A stretch of 13,361 nt of DNA from Clostridiales bacterium (lineage in GTDB: Bacteria > Bacillota > Clostridia > Christensenellales > UBA3700), in NCBI GenBank assembly GCA_014799645.1, contig JAAVHQ010000009.1, positions 131,382 through 144,742 of the forward strand, given 5' to 3'. The translations under genes were made by a program, and so were the position numbers. The notes beneath the pieces were generated by a model. The model ran no database searches, was not told where the DNA came from, and worked only from the letters and a program-made list of their open reading frames with translations. Positions 8,435 to 13,361 of the stretch are shown here, piece after piece (position 1 is the first letter of the stretch; each line of letters opens with the position of its first letter).

Positions 8435-9883
8435 ATGATTGAAATCAAATTCCAGACAAACGCAGTTGAATTCGACAACGATTATATGGATATTATCCGT
8501 GCTTTCGATCCGCATATTAAGTTGAGCGAAGATGGCGAATTATTAAAACTTACCTTAAATAAGGTAAGCGATTATTGCTTTTGCGTAGAAATCAGTTTCC
8601 GTCAAGAGAAATTAGATAGTAACTTTCAACTTGAAAAAGAGTTTTTGGAAGAGGAGTCGTCTCCGTATTTTGAAGTGAAATACAAGGCGCAAGTCAAAAG
8701 ACACAGCAAGGTCGCATTGTATAGATTCTTGTCCGATATTACCAAAGTAAAATTGCCGTACGGCTCGCTTACCGGTATTCGTCCTACAAAACTGTATCAC
8801 GAAGTAATGGCGAAGGGTATGGATGCGGACGGATATTTTCTCGATAAGTTGGACGTTTCAAAGAGCAAGACCTCGCTTATAAAGTCAATTGTCGAAAATC
8901 AAGTGGGATATTACGACGTGGCTGAGAACGAAGTCGACGTATTCGTAAATATTCCTATTTGCGTGTCAAGGTGCGTATACTGTTCCTTTATTTCGGCGCA
9001 GTTGGACAAGATAAAGAAGTTTGTCACGCCGTACTGCGATTTGTTGGTAAAAGAATTGAACGGAACGAGGCAAATCATTGAAGATAGAGGCTTGAGTGTG
9101 CGAAGCGTATATATAGGCGGGGGTACGCCAACTTCGCTTGACGACGCCAACTTCGAGAGAGTAATCAAAGCAAGCGCGTTTGATTGCAAAGAATTTACCG
9201 TGGAAGCGGGTAGACCCGATACTATTACGAGAGAGAAGTTGGATATTATGAGCAAGTACGGCGTCAACCGAATTTCCGTAAATCCGCAGACTTTCAATCA
9301 AAAGACGCTCGACGCTATCGGCAGAAGCCATACCATAGAAGATATTTATTCGGTATACAAGATGGCGAGAGAGTATGACTTTGACATAAATATGGACTTG
9401 ATTGCTATGTTGCCTAACGAAAGTTTTGAAGACTTCAAGTATTCTGTAGATTGCGCGATTGCGCTTGACCCCGACAATATCACGGTACATACGCTCGCTA
9501 TAAAGAAAGGCTCGACGCTTAAAGTCGACGGCTACGAGAGCGATTCGTGGGAAAAGGCAAACGCTATGGTCGACTACGCCTATGAAAGTCTGGTAAATTC
9601 GGGATATTCGCCTTATTATATGTATAAACAAAAATATATGTCGGGCAATCTTGAAAACGTGGGATATTGCAAAAAAGGCAAAGTTTGTATTTATAATATT
9701 GATATTATGGAAGAGATTGCGAGCATTATCGCAAACGGCGCGGGAGGAATATCAAAGAGAATTTTCAATCAAGGCAGGTTAGAACGCTTGGCGAATCCAA
9801 AGGGAATCGACGTGTATTTGCAAAGGTCAGAGAAGTTGATTGAAGATAAAAAATCGTTCTTTGAACACTGTTCAAAAATATAA
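8435..9883 (+). CDS. hemZ: Radical-SAM coproporphyrinogen dehydrogenase family protein HemZ
   Basis: HemZ is the Firmicute relative of oxygen-independent coproporphyrinogen III oxidase HemN. The 482-residue protein has an N-terminal HemZ-specific region, then the 4Fe-4S/SAM cysteines C176, C180 and C183 (CVSRCVYC, the CX3CX2C spacing). The SAM-binding IGGGTP segment (G228-P232), VEAGRPD (256-262) and the C-terminal MYKQKYMSGNLENVGY follow, all characteristic of HemZ. It starts 3 nt after the MBL hydrolase gene; the ribosome site is weak (AGGGGAC, about 13 nt away). It is the last gene of the operon. No other heme gene is in the window, so a role in heme synthesis rests on family membership alone; members of this family can act on other substrates. 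No clear terminator follows it. Confidence 0.9.
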   Translation: MIEIKFQTNAVEFDNDYMDIIRAFDPHIKLSEDGELLKLTLNKVSDYCFCVEISFRQEKLDSNFQLEKEFLEEESSPYFEVKYKAQVKRHSKVALYRFLSDITKVKLPYGSLTGIRPTKLYHEVMAKGMDADGYFLDKLDVSKSKTSLIKSIVENQVGYYDVAENEVDVFVNIPICVSRCVYCSFISAQLDKIKKFVTPYCDLLVKELNGTRQIIEDRGLSVRSVYIGGGTPTSLDDANFERVIKASAFDCKEFTVEAGRPDTITREKLDIMSKYGVNRISVNPQTFNQKTLDAIGRSHTIEDIYSVYKMAREYDFDINMDLIAMLPNESFEDFKYSVDCAIALDPDNITVHTLAIKKGSTLKVDGYESDSWEKANAMVDYAYESLVNSGYSPYYMYKQKYMSGNLENVGYCKKGKVCIYNIDIMEEIASIIANGAGGISKRIFNQGRLERLANPKGIDVYLQRSEKLIEDKKSFFEHCSKI

Positions 9884-9990
9884 TCTAGATATAAAATGTC
9901 GTCGCGCTTGCAATAATTTGGCAAAAAAACGGGGTATGTGTCGAATATGCTCGAAAGCGGAAAATTATTTATTTTATTTTCAATAAACGC
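9884..9990. other. Intergenic stretch after hemZ with no recognised element
   Basis: This AT-rich segment lies between hemZ and the rpsO promoter. I searched for a terminator and found only weak candidates, such as a 4-bp TCGA/TCGA hairpin near 9941-9954 and a distant CGCTT/AAGCG pairing. The heptamer CGCTTGC occurs at 9905-9911 and 9988-9994, probably by chance. Transcription from hemZ may run into rpsO. Confidence 0.5.
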
Positions 9991-10019
9991 TTGCTAATGA
10001 TATGAAATTATGCTACTAT
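9991..10019 (+). promoter_or_regulatory. Extended -10 promoter for rpsO
   Basis: TTGCTA (9991-9996), a 17-bp spacer and TACTAT (10014-10019) preceded by TGC (10011-10013) form an extended -10 promoter. Transcription should start near 10026, just upstream of the leader hairpin. An overlapping TATAAT at 10017-10022 has a poor 20-bp spacing. Confidence 0.72.
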
Positions 10020-10030
10020 AATTGTACTAA

Positions 10031-10076
10031 CGTAAGCTAGGTTTGGCAAAGACTCCGATGTCTTACTTGGCTAACG
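10031..10076 (+). promoter_or_regulatory. Structured rpsO leader hairpin, possible S15 autoregulatory site
   Basis: Bases 10031-10042 pair with 10065-10076 in 11 of 12 positions (one A-A mismatch, two G-U pairs). A 6-nt one-sided bulge (TTGGCA, 10043-10048) follows. An upper stem AAGAC/GTCTT (10049-10053 with 10060-10064) closes the loop TCCGAT. G10040-U10067 stacked on G10041-C10066 is the same step that S15 recognises in 16S rRNA helix 22. The loop TCC (10054-10056) can pair with the GGA of the rpsO ribosome site. There is no U-tract, so this is not a terminator. The hairpin is directly visible; regulation by S15 is inferred. Confidence 0.55.
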
Positions 10077-10109
10077 CTAAATCAAATTTCCAAGGAAGGA
10101 GGCTAAACA

Positions 10110-10388
10110 ATGGAAATTATCAACGTAAAGGAAATGACGAAGCAAGAAGTAATGACAAGTTTCGCTAAGCACGAAGGCGACACAGGTTCTCCTGAAGTGC
10201 AAATCGCGCTCTTGACTCAAAGGATTCTTCAACTCAACGATCACTTCGCAGAGCACAAGAACGACTTCCATTCGAGAAGAGGTTTGTTGCAAATGGTAGG
10301 TAAGAGAAGAAGTATGTTGAAGTACCTCAAAGATACGGACATTGAACGTTATCGTGAATTGATTGCAAAACTCGGCATCAGAAAGTAA
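10110..10388 (+). CDS. rpsO: 30S ribosomal protein S15
   Basis: S15 is a primary 16S rRNA-binding protein that nucleates assembly of the small-subunit platform. The 92-residue protein has the family core HEGDTGSPEVQIALLT at about 21-36. The LNDHFAEHKNDFHSRRGLL and VGKRRSMLKYL segments follow, and it ends in LGIRK. It is a few residues longer than the usual 88-89 because of its N-terminus (MEIINVKE). ATG 10110 is supported by a strong AAGGAGG (10096-10102) 7 nt upstream. The gene has its own promoter and a structured leader, and a terminator follows it before pnp. Confidence 0.97.
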   Translation: MEIINVKEMTKQEVMTSFAKHEGDTGSPEVQIALLTQRILQLNDHFAEHKNDFHSRRGLLQMVGKRRSMLKYLKDTDIERYRELIAKLGIRK

Positions 10389-10395
10389 GAAAAAT

Positions 10396-10422
10396 GGGGC
10401 GTCATTCGACACCCCTTTTTTT
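10396..10422 (+). terminator. Terminator between rpsO and pnp
   Basis: GGGG (10396-10399) pairs with CCCC (10412-10415) and GTC (10401-10403) with GAC (10408-10410). There is a C-A mismatch between the two, an ATTC loop, and seven T (10416-10422). The imperfect stem may allow read-through into pnp, for which no good promoter is visible. Confidence 0.85.
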
Positions 10423-10478
10423 GAGTTCCTTTATGATTTACAATTCGATTAAATTACTAATTATTGGAGGTTAGTTTG

Positions 10479-12563
10479 ATGATAGACAGAAAAATTTTTA
10501 CTACCACAATCGGCGGAAGAGAAGTCAGCATTGAGACGGGCGCATATTGTGGACTCAGCAATGGTAGTTGTATTGTAAGATGCGGCGACACCGCAGTTAT
10601 GGTAAACGTTACTATGGCAAAAACCCCGAGAGACGGAATAGACTTTTTCCCACTCGGAGTAGATTATGAAGAAAAAATGTACGCTGTAGGTAAGATTCCG
10701 GGCGGCTTCAAGAAGCGTGAAGGACGCGCAAGCGACAAGGCCATCTTGACGTCAAGACTTATCGATAGACCGCTTCGTCCGCTTTTCCCGAAGGGATTTT
10801 TCAACGACGTTGCAGTAGTTGCTACGGCTTTGTCGGTTGACCCCAACATTCCGCCGGAAGTATACGCAATGATAGGTAGCTCGGTTGCGTTGAGCATTTC
10901 CGATATTCCGTTTGCAGGACCTACCGGTTCGGTTATCGTAGGCTACGTTGACGGACAGTATATTATTAACCCTGACACTGAGCAAAGAGAGAAGTCAAAA
11001 CTTCACCTTTCTTTGAGCGGTACGAAGGAAGCAATCCTCATGGTTGAGGCAGGCGCAAACGAACTTACCGAAGACGAAATGATTGGCGCTATCTTGTTCG
11101 GTCATGAAGAAATCAAGAAAATCGTTGCGTTTATCGACGGTATTCAAGCGCAAATCGGTAAAGAAAAGGTCGTTCCCGAACTTTATCATCCCGCTCCAGA
11201 AATCGAAGAGGCTGTCAAGGCTTACGCGGACAAGAAGATGGACGACGTACTCGACAACTTCAATAGACAAGATAGAGACAAGGCTGAAGACGCTCTCGAT
11301 AAGGACGTATTCGCTCACTTTGCAGAGCAATTCCCAGACGGAAAGAAAGATATTGCCGAGACTTTGTACGCAATGAAGAAAGCAAAGGTAAGAGCAAAGA
11401 TTTTGGAAAAGGGTATCAGACCTGACGGAAGAAGTCTTGAAGAAATCAGACCTATTTGGTGCGAACACGGCGTATTGCCGAGAGTTCACGGAAGCGGCGT
11501 ATTCACGAGAGGACAAACTCAAGTTATGACGATTTGTACGCTCGGTAGCCTTTCCGAAGTTCAAAAACTCGAAGGTCTTGACGACGAAGTATGCAAGAGA
11601 TATATTCACCATTACAATATGCCGCCGTACAGCACGGGCGAGGCAAAACCGCTCAAGAGCCCAGGCAGAAGAGAAATCGGTCACGGCGCTTTGGCTGAAA
11701 GAGCGTTAGAGCCTATGCTTCCGTCGGTTGAAGCATTCCCGTATGCAATTCGTACGGTAAGCGAAGTTATCTCGTCCAACGGTTCTACTTCGCAAGCGTC
11801 AGTTTGCGGATCTACGTTGGCTCTTATGGACGCAGGCGTACCTATTAAAAAACCTGTTGCCGGCGTAGCTATGGGTCTTATCAGCAACGAGGACAAGTCC
11901 AAGATTTCCGTACTCACGGATATTCAAGGCTTAGAAGACTTCTTCGGCGATATGGACTTCAAGGTTGCAGGTACTAAAGACGGTATCACGGCAATCCAAA
12001 TGGATATTAAAATCAAGGGTATCAATGAAGAAATTTTGAGAAAGGCTCTTGCTCAGGCTAAGAAGGGTAGATTGTTTATCCTTGACAAGATGCTTGAAGT
12101 ATTGCCCGAACCTAAGACTTCTTTGTCCAAGTTCGCTCCGAAGATCGTATCTTTCAGCATTGATCCGAACAAGATTAAAGATGTTATCGGCAGCGGCGGT
12201 AAGGTAATCAACAAGATTATCGACGAGACCGGCGTCAAGATTGATATCGACGATTTCGGCAACGTACTCGTATCGGGCGTAGACGAGGCTATGAACGCTA
12301 AGGCTAAGAAGATTATCGACTTAATTGTCAATGATCCCGAAGTAGGCGAAGAATTTGAAGGCACAGTCGTAAGAATTATGAATTTCGGCGCATTCGTAGA
12401 GATTGCCCCCGGTAAGGACGCTATGATTCACATTTCAAAACTCAAAAAGGAAAGAGTAGAGAAAGTCGAGGACGTAGTAAATATCGGAGATAAAGTTAAG
12501 GTTAAAGTTACCGACATCACCGATAAGGGCGTGGCTTTGAGACTTTTGGAAGTTTTGAAGTAA
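10479..12563 (+). CDS. pnp: Polyribonucleotide nucleotidyltransferase (PNPase)
   Basis: PNPase degrades RNA 3' to 5' by phosphorolysis and can add tails in reverse. The 694-residue protein has the standard architecture. The first RNase PH-like domain includes FFPLGVDYEEK and GGFKKREGR. A helical linker follows. The second, catalytic RNase PH domain includes GRREIGHGALAERALEP (H402), SNGSTSQASVCG and GDMDFKVAGT (D491, D493). A KH domain has GSGG at 571-574. The S1 domain starts near residue 625 (FEGTVVRIMNFGAFVEI). GGAGG (10466-10470) lies 8 nt before ATG 10479; an in-frame TTG at 10464 overlaps that ribosome site and is unlikely. rpsO-pnp adjacency is widely conserved. Confidence 0.97.
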   Translation: MIDRKIFTTTIGGREVSIETGAYCGLSNGSCIVRCGDTAVMVNVTMAKTPRDGIDFFPLGVDYEEKMYAVGKIPGGFKKREGRASDKAILTSRLIDRPLRPLFPKGFFNDVAVVATALSVDPNIPPEVYAMIGSSVALSISDIPFAGPTGSVIVGYVDGQYIINPDTEQREKSKLHLSLSGTKEAILMVEAGANELTEDEMIGAILFGHEEIKKIVAFIDGIQAQIGKEKVVPELYHPAPEIEEAVKAYADKKMDDVLDNFNRQDRDKAEDALDKDVFAHFAEQFPDGKKDIAETLYAMKKAKVRAKILEKGIRPDGRSLEEIRPIWCEHGVLPRVHGSGVFTRGQTQVMTICTLGSLSEVQKLEGLDDEVCKRYIHHYNMPPYSTGEAKPLKSPGRREIGHGALAERALEPMLPSVEAFPYAIRTVSEVISSNGSTSQASVCGSTLALMDAGVPIKKPVAGVAMGLISNEDKSKISVLTDIQGLEDFFGDMDFKVAGTKDGITAIQMDIKIKGINEEILRKALAQAKKGRLFILDKMLEVLPEPKTSLSKFAPKIVSFSIDPNKIKDVIGSGGKVINKIIDETGVKIDIDDFGNVLVSGVDEAMNAKAKKIIDLIVNDPEVGEEFEGTVVRIMNFGAFVEIAPGKDAMIHISKLKKERVEKVEDVVNIGDKVKVKVTDITDKGVALRLLEVLK

Positions 12564-12580
12564 TAATAAATAACAAACGT

Positions 12581-12610
12581 AAGAAAGCGGTCGAAAGACC
12601 GTTTTCTTTT
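12581..12610 (+). terminator. Rho-independent terminator after pnp
   Basis: Bases 12581-12592 pair with 12597-12608 over 12 bp (one G-U; core GCGGTC/GACCGT) with a stable GAAA tetraloop. The T-tract is interrupted by a C (GTTTTCTTTT), so efficiency may be moderate. Confidence 0.85.
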
Positions 12611-12626
12611 AATTGCGAGGTGTAAA

Positions 12627-13355
12627 ATGTTTTTTGAGGACGAAGAGTTTGCGGGCAAAAATAATGAATCAATGGAAGTATCTAAACTGAACGTCGAAAA
12701 CGACTATTGGTTGATTGAGAGCGGGGAATTGAAAGAATTCCATGATTACGACGCGGAGGAAGTCAGAGTTCCCGACGGCGTAACGAAAATTACCGCGTAC
12801 GTCTTTGCGTTTTCTAACAGCTTAAAGACGATATATATACCCAAATCGGTGCAAATTTTGGAGAGCGAAGCTATCGTTGAGTGCGAAAACCTTACTCAAA
12901 TATATATTGAAAATGAAAATATAGAGATAATAGAGGGCGCAATAAGCGATAATCCAGCGCTCAAAGAGGTATATATAGGCGGCAAGAAATTTGAAAGTAT
13001 AATTGCTAGGACCGAGGATAAGGACGAGCCTTGCTTTGAAAAATACTTTGGCGACGACAGCGAGTTTGCGGTAGCGGACGGGGTTGTAATGATAAACGCA
13101 AGGGCGTTTGAAGATTGCAAGTCTTTGGAAAGAGTATATCTACCCGATTCGGTAAAGGATATATCTTTTAGAGCGTTTGCGGGTTGCGTCAATATAAGAG
13201 AATTCAAAGTTCCGCAGAATATTGAATTTATGGGCGGACAAATGTTCTCGGGTTGGACGGAATATCAGACGATATACGTTCCCAAGACTTTCAAGGGAAT
13301 TAAATTTTTCCAACCTTGGCGTAGAGGTTGTAAGGCGCAAGTAATTTATTATTAA
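12627..13355 (+). CDS. BspA-type leucine-rich repeat protein, no signal peptide
   Basis: The complete 242-residue protein is built from BspA-like (LRR_5) repeats of exactly 23 residues: three at 46-114 and three at 147-215, plus a divergent final unit at 216-242. An acidic, non-repeat linker (about 115-146) separates the blocks. Repeat units read as VxxPDGVxxIxxxAFxxCxSLxx, for example VYLPDSVKDISFRAFAGC. An acidic N-terminal segment contains DYWLIESGELKEF, a lead-in seen in many clostridial LRR proteins. There is no signal peptide, membrane segment or cell-wall anchor, so it is probably cytosolic. A GAGGTG ribosome site (12617-12622) precedes the ATG. No promoter was found after the pnp terminator. 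Such repeats mediate binding; the partner and role are unknown. Confidence 0.85.
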   Translation: MFFEDEEFAGKNNESMEVSKLNVENDYWLIESGELKEFHDYDAEEVRVPDGVTKITAYVFAFSNSLKTIYIPKSVQILESEAIVECENLTQIYIENENIEIIEGAISDNPALKEVYIGGKKFESIIARTEDKDEPCFEKYFGDDSEFAVADGVVMINARAFEDCKSLERVYLPDSVKDISFRAFAGCVNIREFKVPQNIEFMGGQMFSGWTEYQTIYVPKTFKGIKFFQPWRRGCKAQVIYY

Positions 13356-13361
13356 AATCAA

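Noticed and set aside
9941..9980. Weak hairpin with T-rich downstream sequence as a hemZ terminator
   Set aside because: The stem is only 4 bp and the T-rich stretch is broken by many A residues.
9905..9994. Direct repeat CGCTTGC at 9905-9911 and 9988-9994
   Set aside because: There are only two 7-nt copies with unrelated flanks; this is too short to suggest an operator or mobile-element footprint.
10437..10463. Possible pnp promoter TTTACA with TAATTA
   Set aside because: The spacing is only 15 bp and the start would fall inside or next to the ribosome site.
10464..10478. TTG 10464 as the pnp start
   Set aside because: It overlaps the GGAGG ribosome site that clearly serves ATG 10479, and PNPase proteins begin at the corresponding residue.
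10995..11684. 229-codon open frame on the minus strand
   Set aside because: It lies opposite the conserved PNPase coding sequence and shows no domain or translation signals.

Overview
The window looks like an ordinary housekeeping stretch of a chromosome from a low-GC Bacillota, most likely class Clostridia. The grounds are consensus sigma-A promoters, strong AGGAGG ribosome binding sites, some GTG starts, compact Rho-independent terminators, and the order secD-secF-recJ-rel-dtd-MBL hydrolase-hemZ, which is the familiar clostridial cluster. The species cannot be named from the sequence. All real genes lie on the + strand, and no mobile element, CRISPR array, tRNA or rRNA was seen.

Layout. 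Positions 1-56 hold the last 17 codons of an unidentified gene, followed by a hairpin terminator. A consensus promoter (158-186) then drives secD and secF, which overlap by 4 nt and end in a terminator (2796-2828). A second promoter (2851-2880) drives a tightly packed operon: recJ, rel (the (p)ppGpp synthetase/hydrolase), dtd, a metallo-beta-lactamase-fold hydrolase and hemZ. Gaps there range from a 1-nt overlap to 12 nt. A 226-nt intergenic region follows. Its second half carries an extended -10 promoter and a long hairpin leader in front of rpsO (ribosomal protein S15). A terminator separates rpsO from pnp (PNPase), for which no convincing promoter of its own was found. After pnp and a GNRA-loop terminator comes a 242-residue cytosolic-looking protein of BspA-type leucine-rich repeats.

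The genes cover several housekeeping functions. SecDF assists protein export. RecJ trims DNA in repair. Rel runs the stringent response. Dtd and the MBL hydrolase are small clean-up enzymes. HemZ is a radical-SAM protein of the coproporphyrinogen-oxidase family. rpsO-pnp pairs a ribosomal protein with an RNA-decay enzyme, an arrangement also seen in E. coli.

I found no convincing new system. The points most worth a second look are (1) the rpsO leader hairpin, which has a G-U/G-C step like the S15 site in 16S rRNA and an apical loop able to pair with the Shine-Dalgarno; (2) an Asp-to-Asn change at the conserved transmembrane proton-pathway position of SecF; and (3) the absence of apt between recJ and rel. 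Translation starts were reassigned for secD (GTG 222), rel (GTG 5196) and pnp (ATG 10479).
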